The notes under the pieces are model-generated. The model saw only the letters and a program-made list of their open reading frames with translations, searched no databases and had not been told where the DNA came from. This document shows, in pieces, positions 27,374-35,296 of a stretch of 60,927 bases of DNA (positions within the stretch are counted from its first letter, which is position 1; each line of letters opens with the position of its first letter). Source of the DNA: Flavobacterium reichenbachii. GTDB taxonomy: Bacteria; Bacteroidota; Bacteroidia; Flavobacteriales; Flavobacteriaceae. A program made the translations under genes and the position numbers. The stretch is taken from positions 140,643 through 201,569 of the forward strand of contig NZ_MUHF01000016.1 in NCBI RefSeq assembly GCF_002217435.1. Reading direction: 5' to 3'.

Positions 27374-27997
27374 TTAATAATAAATTACTAAAATGATTTT
27401 CTTTTTAGAAGTATCGATCGTTTTTTCCAATACGCTAAAAAATTTTTCATTCACCATCGGACATCCCAGACTGTTGCAGATCGGGTAGAATTGTTCCTCA
27501 AACGGAACGTCTTTATATTTATGAAGCACAACATTTCGGTCAAAAGCATTGCTGTTGGTTTTATCAAGACCGTAAAGTTTGTAAGCTTTTCCAAAACTTC
27601 CGGAATAAGAACCGCCAATCGCATATTTTCCCAGCGAACTGCAATTGGAATTCTTGGTATTGCTGAACTGCAGTTTTCCTGCAATTCCTGTTTCTGATCC
27701 CGAACCATGACCCACCAAACCTTTGCCCAGCAATTTGTTGTGCTTTAAATCGTAAATAAAAAACCGATTTCTTCCTGATTCCATTTTCATATCTAAAAAG
27801 AAAGCAACATTTGAATTGTATTTAGAAGTTTTCCCCAAAAAACTCCTGATTTCAGTTACTTCACTTTTTAATTTCTCTTCATAAGAGTAAACCGGTTTTG
27901 AATTTATAATTTTTGATGGCTTTTCGTTGTTATTTCTGCACGCCAGAATCACGCTGGAAAAGCCAGTCAACAGCAAGATGAAAATGCTTTTTTTCAT
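27374..27997 (-). CDS. Murein L,D-transpeptidase-like lipoprotein (YkuD_2 family)
   Basis: A 207-residue protein with a lipoprotein signal (GFSSVILAC, Cys ~20). The C-terminal ~140 residues match the L,D-transpeptidase-like family with NRFFIYDLKHNKLLGKGLVG, YAIGGSYSGSFGKAYKLYGL and a catalytic motif ICNSLGCPMV that supplies the cysteine; the histidine partner is in VGHGSGSE or VVLHKYKD. Such enzymes cross-link peptidoglycan or attach proteins to it, but activity is not demonstrated for this family. It follows the von Willebrand gene by 26 bp. Confidence 0.82.
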   Translation of the reverse strand: MKKSIFILLLTGFSSVILACRNNNEKPSKIINSKPVYSYEEKLKSEVTEIRSFLGKTSKYNSNVAFFLDMKMESGRNRFFIYDLKHNKLLGKGLVGHGSGSETGIAGKLQFSNTKNSNCSSLGKYAIGGSYSGSFGKAYKLYGLDKTNSNAFDRNVVLHKYKDVPFEEQFYPICNSLGCPMVNEKFFSVLEKTIDTSKKKIILVIYY

Positions 27998-28023
27998 GTT
28001 TTAGAGATTGATTTAGCAGACTG

Positions 28024-29178
28024 TTATTTTTCAACCGTATAACCTTTTACTTTTGCAAAAGCCACAATAGAGGTATTGATGGTGTTGCCTAAATCATCCT
28101 GTTTTTTGATTTTTTTAGATTCAGTATTAATATAATCCTGACGTTTTTTTGCCAGCACGCCAATTTCTTTCTGAATCGTTTCTCGTTCTTTCTTTTTTTC
28201 AGTCACTATTTGTTCAAGTTCTGCAGTAGATTTATTCTGAAGTTCTACCGGCAGTTCTTCTTTTTTTAGTTTAGAAATCGCTCCCGCATCCTCTTTTACC
28301 TTATCAACCAAATCCCAGCTTTCGTTTTTATAAACCGCTTTCGATTTGCTCACCGCGCGATCCGTATAATTGGCTGCCGAAACCTTTTTGGCATTTTGAT
28401 CCTGTGTAACCTGATTCATTTTTTTTGTCGCTCCTTTTGCGCCGTAATTAATATACGTTTTGTTTATTTTTTCATCGCATTTAGAGATTTCCTCATCGTA
28501 AGGCGTTGCAATATATTCTACAGCTTGATTTGCATCAATATTAAAATATTTACCTTTGCCATAATCTGCACCATCTTTCCATAAAGTGCTGATGCCTTCC
28601 TTTTTGTTGCCGCAAAAAATAGTATTCACATAAATATCATTTTTCAGAGCATTACTGATCGCTTCTTTGTAGCTAATGCCGCCTTGATTGAATTCTTCGT
28701 TTCCGGCAATGTAAATCAGTTTCATGTTATTGTTTTCTGTTGCCCATTTTAACTGTTTTGTCGCATCCTGAATTACCGCGCCGCAATATTCGTTGCCGCC
28801 GTTTGTTTTTAGCGCAAAGAGTTTTTCCGAAATCAAATCTAAATCAGTCGAAAGCGGTGTTATTTGTCTGATGTAATTTGATTTCTGCGATAAGCCGTCA
28901 TTGCCATATTCATACAAAGCAATTTCGATATCCGGTGTTTTTCCATCGTATTTTAAAGTGGTCAAAGTGTTTACGATATTCCATAATCTCGATTTTGCCT
29001 GATCGATCAATCCATCCATACTGCTCGAAGTGTCCAGCAAAAGTGCCACTTGTATTTTAGTATTTTCTGCTGGTTTTTCTGTTTGAATTTTAGCTTTCGG
29101 CTTTGCATTAGATGAATTACAGCCTGCTAAAGCAATTGCAGCAGAAAAAAGTGCCGTGATAAAAAGGTTTGATTTCAT
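28024..29178 (-). CDS. von Willebrand factor A domain lipoprotein
   Basis: A 384-residue lipoprotein from the ATG at 29178, where a clean signal peptide begins (MKSNLFITALFSAAIALAGC); an upstream start would add 11 residues in front of it. Residues ~45-235 are a vWA domain with the metal-binding MIDAS start ALLLDTSSSMDGL. The C-terminal part is a helical, coiled-coil segment rich in K/E (EQIVTEKKKERETIQ). A periplasmic metal-dependent adhesion or scaffold role is likely. A predicted LytTR site lies 57 bp before the start. Confidence 0.85.
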   Translation of the reverse strand: MKSNLFITALFSAAIALAGCNSSNAKPKAKIQTEKPAENTKIQVALLLDTSSSMDGLIDQAKSRLWNIVNTLTTLKYDGKTPDIEIALYEYGNDGLSQKSNYIRQITPLSTDLDLISEKLFALKTNGGNEYCGAVIQDATKQLKWATENNNMKLIYIAGNEEFNQGGISYKEAISNALKNDIYVNTIFCGNKKEGISTLWKDGADYGKGKYFNIDANQAVEYIATPYDEEISKCDEKINKTYINYGAKGATKKMNQVTQDQNAKKVSAANYTDRAVSKSKAVYKNESWDLVDKVKEDAGAISKLKKEELPVELQNKSTAELEQIVTEKKKERETIQKEIGVLAKKRQDYINTESKKIKKQDDLGNTINTSIVAFAKVKGYTVEK

Positions 29179-29234
29179 ATTTTTAAGTTTTAATTGGTGA
29201 TTACAGATCAAACTTAAAAACTTAAGATCCGCGA

Positions 29235-29275
29235 TTTTTGAAGAAATGGTGAAACGGTATTTTGACTTGGTGAAA
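29235..29275 (-). promoter_or_regulatory. Predicted LytTR-type site, copy A
   Basis: On the plus strand two GGTGAAA words lie exactly 21 bp apart (29248 and 29269), two helical turns, as LytTR regulators require. The segment is shared with 30303-30344, including an identical 16-bp right end. It lies 57 bp upstream of the vWA lipoprotein start. Confidence 0.6.
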
Positions 29276-29288
29276 TAGTGCTGCCGGA

Positions 29289-30251
29289 TTAATTTTGTCT
29301 GGCTGTATTCAGATTCAACGTTTTTAAATTACCATTTGGAGTAACCAGAATAAATTCTTTATCAGTTTTAGAAAATGGTTTCTTTTCTCTGTTAATCGCT
29401 ATCTTAACTTCGTATTGTATTTGAATAACGGGCTCTAAAACAGTGGGATTAATAACAAAATCAAACTCTTTATTTAAGATCGGCTCATAATAAAGTGTTA
29501 CAGATTTGTTAACCTGATTAATGTTTGCAGCTTTTTTTAAGTTTAAAGAAGAACTATTGTAAGCCTCATACGATTTATACATTTCTATAGGAAAGTTTAC
29601 AATGTAATCATCGACAATTCTTTTTTCAGCATTTGTAAATGTTTCTCCAAGCAGTGTTTCGTAGTTTTTTATTTTTTCCTGAATTAAAAGTTTGGCTTTG
29701 TTCATCATTTCTTTCTTAATCGATTCGATTGTATTTGAGAAATAATCAACTCGTATCAAATCAAAGATTTCATTATTGGATAAAATCGAAATAAACTCAT
29801 TCAGCTGATTTGGATCTGAGTATTTTATATGTATGTTTTTCTTTACCTCAAATCCGGCAGGCACTTCATTATACGTTTTGCGATTAAAGACTTTTTTCTC
29901 TGTTTCATATTCGTAAACCGGAACAAATGAAATCATGTCGACAAAAGTCTCAACCTCTTTTTTAAGCTTAATTTCGTTGAGCGACTGCGTAATTCTCTGG
30001 TCAATTAATTCATTTACTTCCTTGGCTGTTTTACCAGTTTGAGTAATACTGAAAATGGCGGTGTAAACATCGGCTTTTACATTTGCCAGGGCTTTTACAC
30101 TTACAACGATATCAGTATTTTGTGGAAAATCGATGTTTATACTTTTATTCGAATAATGCTGCTGATTGTTATAATTGACATTTCCCGAGGCTTGTCCTAT
30201 TATAAATGAAGAAAACAATAAGGTCAAAAAGGTAAAGAATAGTTTTTTCAT
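29289..30251 (-). CDS. SIMPL (DUF541) domain protein
   Basis: A 320-residue exported protein with a signal peptide (MKKLFFTFLTLLFSSFIIGQ). Residues ~45-250 are a SIMPL domain: VVSVKALANVKADVYTAIFS, then TAKEVNELIDQRI and the long-helix region. The family is named for the protein that binds a mouse IRAK-like kinase and forms oligomeric periplasmic rings in other bacteria; role here unknown. A predicted LytTR site lies 52 bp upstream. It is divergent from the sensor kinase gene. Confidence 0.85.
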   Translation of the reverse strand: MKKLFFTFLTLLFSSFIIGQASGNVNYNNQQHYSNKSINIDFPQNTDIVVSVKALANVKADVYTAIFSITQTGKTAKEVNELIDQRITQSLNEIKLKKEVETFVDMISFVPVYEYETEKKVFNRKTYNEVPAGFEVKKNIHIKYSDPNQLNEFISILSNNEIFDLIRVDYFSNTIESIKKEMMNKAKLLIQEKIKNYETLLGETFTNAEKRIVDDYIVNFPIEMYKSYEAYNSSSLNLKKAANINQVNKSVTLYYEPILNKEFDFVINPTVLEPVIQIQYEVKIAINREKKPFSKTDKEFILVTPNGNLKTLNLNTARQN

Positions 30252-30302
30252 GATAATGGTTTTTTAGAATTAGTCATCAAATGTATTGATCGAAAAAACG
30301 TA

Positions 30303-30344
30303 TTTTTGGAAGAATGGGTCAACAGGTCTTTTGACTTGGTGAAA
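30303..30344. promoter_or_regulatory. Predicted LytTR-type site, copy B
   Basis: Half sites GGTCAAC (30317) and GGTGAAA (30338) are 21 bp apart. It lies between the divergent SIMPL gene (52 bp to its start) and the histidine kinase (56 bp to its start), so it could serve both, including autoregulation. Confidence 0.6.
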
Positions 30345-30400
30345 AATATAGGATAGGAATTTGAAATTAGGTTACTTTACACCATCAAAATAACTTATTT

Positions 30401-32224
30401 GTGAAACGTCAATTTATAATTAGTTTTAGTCTGCTTTGTTTAGTGCTGTTATTTCCTCACAGAGTAATAGCGCAGGCATCTCCTGTGTTTAAAAATGAAA
30501 AAAGCAAGAAGGTAAAAATCACCAAAGCAGCCGAAGAGTTATCTAATTCTCTTGATGAAAATGACGAAGCAAAAATTGCTCAGAATTATGAAAAGTTAGC
30601 CAATGAATTTTTAAACAACGGCGATAATTCCAAAGCCGAAGAATATTTTAAAAGAGCATTAAACAGTTATACCAAATTAAAACTCACAGACGACAAAACC
30701 CGCGTTACAAGAAGTCTCGCCAAAGCGCAGGAAAACCAGAAAAACTTTGATTCGGCGATTAAAAATTATGAAGTTGCAGGATCTTTAGCAAAAGATGTTT
30801 CTGAAGAAAAGATAAATCTAAACGATGCAAACCGACTTAAAAACGCAGCAAATCCTGCAAGTCAAAAGGATTATGTAGATTCTAATATCGAATTGCTCAA
30901 AAAAGAAAAGAAATCTCAAGAAGTTTCTGAGGCTTATGTGCAGAAAGCGCAAAATTCATTAGATCTGAAAGACAAAAAGGTTGCAATCGAAAGTTATAAA
31001 AAAGCATTGGTCTATGCCAAAGACAAACCAGAAGATGTCATAAAAATTAAAAATGAAATCGCCAAGGTTTATGTAGAAGACAATCAGTTTGATAAAGCTC
31101 TTGCTATTAACGAAAAATTACTGAGTGATGCCAGACAAAACAAAGATTACACTGCCGAGATAAAACAACTGCAATCTCTTTCGTCGCTTTATTTTGAGAA
31201 AAAAGAACCCGAAAAAGCCATTTCATCACTAAAAGAAGCTTATGATATATCGTTTCAAAAAGGAAATTCGGCAGAAGCCAAAAAAAGCCTGTCCTCTCTG
31301 ATTCAGTATTATAAAACCAAAGGCCAGAATAAGGAAAGTATGGCGCTGTATGAGCAGTTTTTTGAAAACTTCGAAAAGCTGATTCATTCGGATACTACTT
31401 TGATCGATGCCAAAACGTTTCAAATTACCGAAGATAAAATTCGGCAGCTGGAAAAGGAAAAAGACTTAAAAGACGAATTGATTTCAAAGAAAAATACCTT
31501 CAATTATTTTCTAATCGGTTCAGTAGTTTTATTACTGCTTTTGTTTTTATTTATTGTGAAGGCCTTATATTCCATTAAAATCAAAAATAAAGAAATTGCG
31601 CTTCAATCACTGCGGCGCGAAATGAATCCGCATTTTATTTTTAACAGCTTGAATAGTGTCAACCAGTTTATTTCTGAAAATAAAGAACTGGAAGCCAATA
31701 AATACCTGACTTCGTATTCGAATCTGATGCGAAATATGATGGAAAATTCGAATAAAGATTTTATTTCTTTGGATAAGGAAGTCGAACAATTGAAGAAATA
31801 TCTGGATCTCGAACATCTGCGTTTTCAGGATAAATTTGATTTTGAAATTTTTGTCGATGAAACTCTGGATGCTGAAAGAGTTTTTGTTCCGAATATGATC
31901 ATGCAGCCGCATTTAGAAAATGCCATTTGGCACGGATTAAGGTATTTAGATCAAAAAGGGTTTCTGTCCTTAAGATTTGATTTGAAAAACGGAAAAATTA
32001 TTGTGACTATTGAAGATAACGGAATTGGGTTGACCAAAAGCCGTGAACTCAAAACAACGAATCAGAAAATTTACGAATCACGTGGTTTAAACAATACAAA
32101 AGAACGTATTGATCTTTTGAACGAATTATATAAAAAGAATATTTCATTTCAGATTTTAGAAAAAACAGGTGAGGAGCAAGGAACAATTGTTGAAATTGTT
32201 TTTCCATTAATTGACAAAATATGA
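30401..32224 (+). CDS. LytS/YehU-type sensor histidine kinase with TPR sensor
   Basis: A 607-residue membrane kinase that starts with GTG. A signal peptide (MKRQFIISFSLLCLVLLFP) leads to a periplasmic region of TPR repeats (~45-330, e.g. AEEYFKRALNSYTKLKL, AISSLKEAYDISFQKGN). One membrane helix (~370-392, FLIGSVVLLLLLFLFIVKAL) is followed by a His_kinase domain with the phosphoacceptor in REMNPHFIFNSLNSV (His ~411) and a HATPase domain (IEDNGIGLT, RGLNNTKERI). The stop overlaps the response-regulator start by four bases (ATGA), so the pair is coupled. TPRs suggest a protein or peptide ligand. Confidence 0.93.
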   Translation: MKRQFIISFSLLCLVLLFPHRVIAQASPVFKNEKSKKVKITKAAEELSNSLDENDEAKIAQNYEKLANEFLNNGDNSKAEEYFKRALNSYTKLKLTDDKTRVTRSLAKAQENQKNFDSAIKNYEVAGSLAKDVSEEKINLNDANRLKNAANPASQKDYVDSNIELLKKEKKSQEVSEAYVQKAQNSLDLKDKKVAIESYKKALVYAKDKPEDVIKIKNEIAKVYVEDNQFDKALAINEKLLSDARQNKDYTAEIKQLQSLSSLYFEKKEPEKAISSLKEAYDISFQKGNSAEAKKSLSSLIQYYKTKGQNKESMALYEQFFENFEKLIHSDTTLIDAKTFQITEDKIRQLEKEKDLKDELISKKNTFNYFLIGSVVLLLLLFLFIVKALYSIKIKNKEIALQSLRREMNPHFIFNSLNSVNQFISENKELEANKYLTSYSNLMRNMMENSNKDFISLDKEVEQLKKYLDLEHLRFQDKFDFEIFVDETLDAERVFVPNMIMQPHLENAIWHGLRYLDQKGFLSLRFDLKNGKIIVTIEDNGIGLTKSRELKTTNQKIYESRGLNNTKERIDLLNELYKKNISFQILEKTGEEQGTIVEIVFPLIDKI

Positions 32225-32970
32225 TGACTTTTCAGAAGATAAAAAGTGTAATTGTAGAAGATGAATTGGCAGCGCGCGAAGTGCTCAAGAATTATTTGAG
32301 TAAATATTGTCCGCAGGTTGAGGTTATCGGCGAAGCACAGAATATAAAAGAAGCTGTTCCGTTACTGCATGAATTACAACCGCAATTGGTTTTTTTGGAT
32401 GTTGAAATGCCTTTCGGAAACGCTTTTGATGTTCTTGAAGCCTGCAAAGACCTTCATTTTGAAACCATATTTGTCACCGCTTTTTCTGAATATTCGCTGA
32501 AAGCTTTAAATCAAAGTGCGGCATATTATCTGCTGAAACCGATTAGTATTGAAGAATTGATCGTTGCGGTTAATAAAGTGCAGCATCAGATTATGAATCA
32601 TGAACTCTTTAACCGAAATAAAATTATTGTTGAGAATTTTCATGAATCAAAACCAGAGAAACAGCAAGTAATTCTGCCTACGCTTGAAGGTTTTGAAGTG
32701 GTGAAAATGGAAGAGATCGTCCGCCTGCGCGGCAACGGAAATTTTACGGATTTGTACTTGAATAACGGAACAAAAAAAATGGTCTGCAGGTTTTTAAAAC
32801 ACTTTTCAGAGATTTTACCTTTGCCTTTTATAAGAGTTCACAAATCGCATATTATCAATATAAATTGTGTGAAAGCGTATAATAAAGGCGGCATTATAAC
32901 ATTAAATGACGGCGCAGAAATTGAAGTTTCTCCGACTTACAAAGAAGAATTTTTGAGGAATTTTAAATAG
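32221..32970 (+). CDS. LytTR-family response regulator
   Basis: A 249-residue response regulator. The receiver domain (residues ~8-125) has acidic residues in VIVEDE, the phosphoacceptor Asp60 in LVFLDVEMP and Lys in YYLLKPI. The LytTR DNA-binding domain occupies about 150-247 (VVKMEEIVRLRGNGNFTDLY, PFIRVHKSHIININCVKAYN). Cognate to the adjoining kinase. LytTR proteins bind direct repeats on one DNA face about 21 bp apart, which fits the two motif copies at 29235 and 30303. Confidence 0.94.
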   Translation: MMTFQKIKSVIVEDELAAREVLKNYLSKYCPQVEVIGEAQNIKEAVPLLHELQPQLVFLDVEMPFGNAFDVLEACKDLHFETIFVTAFSEYSLKALNQSAAYYLLKPISIEELIVAVNKVQHQIMNHELFNRNKIIVENFHESKPEKQQVILPTLEGFEVVKMEEIVRLRGNGNFTDLYLNNGTKKMVCRFLKHFSEILPLPFIRVHKSHIININCVKAYNKGGIITLNDGAEIEVSPTYKEEFLRNFK

Positions 32971-32975
32971 TTTTC

Positions 32976-33178
32976 TAACCGCAAAGTTCGCAAAGTTTTA
33001 CGCAAGGTACGCAAAGTTTTATCGCAATATTTCATTTCGACGCAAGGAGAAATCACACAAGAAATTTCTCAAAGAAAATTGACAATCTTTGTCGATCATC
33101 TAGTGTAATTTCTCGTTCCTCAAAATTTACAAAACTCTGCGTGCCTTGCGTAAAACTTTGCAAACTTTGCGGTTAACC
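32976..33178. repeat. Large imperfect palindrome
   Basis: About 200 bp. Left arm 32976-33026 (starts TAACCGCAAAGTTCGCAAAG) pairs with right arm 33129-33176 (ending CTTTGCGGTTA). The interior also pairs (GAAATCACAC near 33050 with GTGTAATTTC near 33102). It could fold along its whole length and might end transcripts of the response regulator and of the convergent GT51 gene. No gene is inside. Confidence 0.8.
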
Positions 33179-35142
33179 TACAAATCAAATTCCTCTTCTA
33201 TAGACAAAGAATCATTTTTTACAGCTGTAGAATCTGGAGCTTTAATTCGGATTAAAGAACGGGCATTTCCAGAAATATATACGGGTAATTGTCCTAGAGT
33301 ATCTTCCGGAATTAATAAACCTCGGCGGAACATTAAATTCTTTAGAAATTTTTGATTTTTCACTGCATAATCTTTCAGATTCCCTTCGTCGTTAAACTGG
33401 TACATGAATTTTCGAGGTTTCGGAATAATAGTTGCCAAATACAAACATTCGTCGACATTTAGCGCAGACGGACTTTTTTGGAAGTAAAAATGACTTGCTT
33501 CGCCAATTCCGTATACATTTGGACCCCATTCAATAATGTTAAAATACACTTCAAGCATTCTTTCTTTGCTTACAATGCGGTTGTTTTCCAGAATATAAAC
33601 TAAAAGGATTTCTTCGAGCTTTCGCGAAAGCGTCTTTTCGCGAGTCAGGAATACATTTTTAATTAGCTGCATGCTGATTGTGCTGGCGCCGCGTGAGAAT
33701 TTTTTGGTTCTAATGTTCTTTAAAATGGATTGCTTGAAAGCTTCGTTGATAAAACCGCGGTGCGAAAAGAAAGAAGGATCTTCGGTTGTCAATACGCATT
33801 TTCTTAAATAAGGAGAAATTTGATCTAAAGGCGTATAATTTGGATTTGAATTTCCAACCAAAACTGGGCGCTGCAACACATTTTGTATAATAGCACGATA
33901 TACAAATTCGCCATTCAATTTGTTTAGATCTGCTTCGCCGTATTTCGTAATTCTTAAATTTTCTTTATTTAGTTTACTGTCAAAAACTATCGTATTTGGT
34001 TTATTTTTATTGAACTTGAAATCGAGTTTATAATCAAAATTTCCGGTGGCTTCCATTCCCTGAAAATGTGTAAATAAACCGTCTGGAAGCGAAACAATAA
34101 AATCCTGCGCTTTCATTTTCGGAATATCAACTTTTAAAGTATAAACGGTATCTTTTTCTGTATTATAAGAAACATACGGACGTACTTTTATTTTATTCAA
34201 TTGCATGGAAGATGTGCTGTCAATAGAAATAAAATCGTCTCCTAATAAAAAACGATAATCAAAACGTGCATTTTTGATGACTACGTCTTTACTGGCAATT
34301 CTGGAATGATTGATTTTTAGATTAGAAATCGAAGTGTAGCCGTTAATATGGAGTTCGCTTCCGTCTTTTTCTATGTTTTCGACATTTAATCGAATGGAAT
34401 CGAAACTGGCTTTTAAGTTGTAGCGCTCATCAAGATAAGGAACACGAATTGCTCCGGTATCGAGATTAAAGAATCGAATGTCTGCTTTTTTATTTCTGGG
34501 ATCTGCAAAGCCTTTAAGATTCCATCGCTGGTCAAAATTCTTGCTTTGTACATGAAGGCTTGTTTCGAGCTGTTTGTTGCTTAAAGTAAGCTTGCTGACC
34601 GCAACAGAGGCTTTTTTGCCGTTATCATCTATTTTGAATTTTAAATTTTCCAACTTCATGTCTGTCGGAACTAAATTCAGCAGTTTTGAAATGATATTAT
34701 AAGCAAAAGAAGCATATTTTCTTTTTTCGTTTTTATCTGTATTGATGCTGTCTTTTTTTAAAAAAGCGTCAAAATTGCGGACTTTTCCTTTTTTTACAAA
34801 TTGTATATAACCATTATTGACTTTTAGTGTTCCGACCTGAACATCGCCAATTAATAAATTACTTAAACTGATGCTGGTTTCTATTTTTTGAATGTGACAA
34901 AGTGTGTCTGCATTTTTTGGAACCAGAATAACATCTGTTAGTTTAATTCCGGACAAACCTTCAAAAGCAGCTGATTTTACAGAAAAATCACTGTTATAAT
35001 CAACGGCCATTTTGTGGGTTACTTTTGCAATAGCTTGTTTTAAAAGTGAATCTCGAAAATAGTAAAGTGCAATAAAAAGCAAAACCAAGATCACGGCAAG
35101 GATTTTTAGCGCTTTATATATTTTTTGTTTTGGAAATTTCAT
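33178..35142 (-). CDS. AsmA-like / GT51 peptidoglycan glycosyltransferase fusion
   Basis: A 654-residue membrane protein. One N-terminal helix (residues ~9-27) anchors a long beta-rich, AsmA-like region (about 30-430, with SIRLNVENIEKDG and DFKFNKNKPNTIVFD). The C-terminal ~210 residues are a GT51 domain, polymerising lipid II into glycan strands: TTEDPSFFSHRGF holds the catalytic Glu, followed by RGASTISMQLIKN, the RKLEEILLVYILE segment and FNIIEWGPNVYGIGEAS. No transpeptidase domain follows, unlike class A PBPs, so it resembles a monofunctional transglycosylase with a big added extension. Single gene. Confidence 0.88.
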   Translation of the reverse strand: MKFPKQKIYKALKILAVILVLLFIALYYFRDSLLKQAIAKVTHKMAVDYNSDFSVKSAAFEGLSGIKLTDVILVPKNADTLCHIQKIETSISLSNLLIGDVQVGTLKVNNGYIQFVKKGKVRNFDAFLKKDSINTDKNEKRKYASFAYNIISKLLNLVPTDMKLENLKFKIDDNGKKASVAVSKLTLSNKQLETSLHVQSKNFDQRWNLKGFADPRNKKADIRFFNLDTGAIRVPYLDERYNLKASFDSIRLNVENIEKDGSELHINGYTSISNLKINHSRIASKDVVIKNARFDYRFLLGDDFISIDSTSSMQLNKIKVRPYVSYNTEKDTVYTLKVDIPKMKAQDFIVSLPDGLFTHFQGMEATGNFDYKLDFKFNKNKPNTIVFDSKLNKENLRITKYGEADLNKLNGEFVYRAIIQNVLQRPVLVGNSNPNYTPLDQISPYLRKCVLTTEDPSFFSHRGFINEAFKQSILKNIRTKKFSRGASTISMQLIKNVFLTREKTLSRKLEEILLVYILENNRIVSKERMLEVYFNIIEWGPNVYGIGEASHFYFQKSPSALNVDECLYLATIIPKPRKFMYQFNDEGNLKDYAVKNQKFLKNLMFRRGLLIPEDTLGQLPVYISGNARSLIRIKAPDSTAVKNDSLSIEEEFDL

Positions 35143-35156
35143 AAACTTAATTTCAT

Positions 35157-35185
35157 AAAAAAATTAGGACTGTCTTGGGGACAGC
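35157..35185 (-). terminator. Terminator on the minus strand
   Basis: CTGTC / GACAG short stem with a following A-run that reads as U-tract leftwards; probably ends the esterase-like/radA transcript. Confidence 0.5.
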
Positions 35186-35191
35186 TTTTTT

Positions 35192-35281
35192 ACCACAAAT
35201 TTTACAAATCAGCATAAATTCAATTTATTTAAGGCAAATTGAAATAAAGCCGCACTAAAATAATTCGTGCTGATTTGTGAA
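35192..35281. repeat. Imperfect intergenic palindrome
   Basis: Left arm ACAAATCAGCATAAATT (about 35204-35220) pairs with AATTCGTGCTGATTTGT (about 35262-35278). It lies between radA's end and the GT51 gene start and carries no gene. Confidence 0.6.
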
Positions 35282-35296
35282 AGCTGCAGTGAATAA

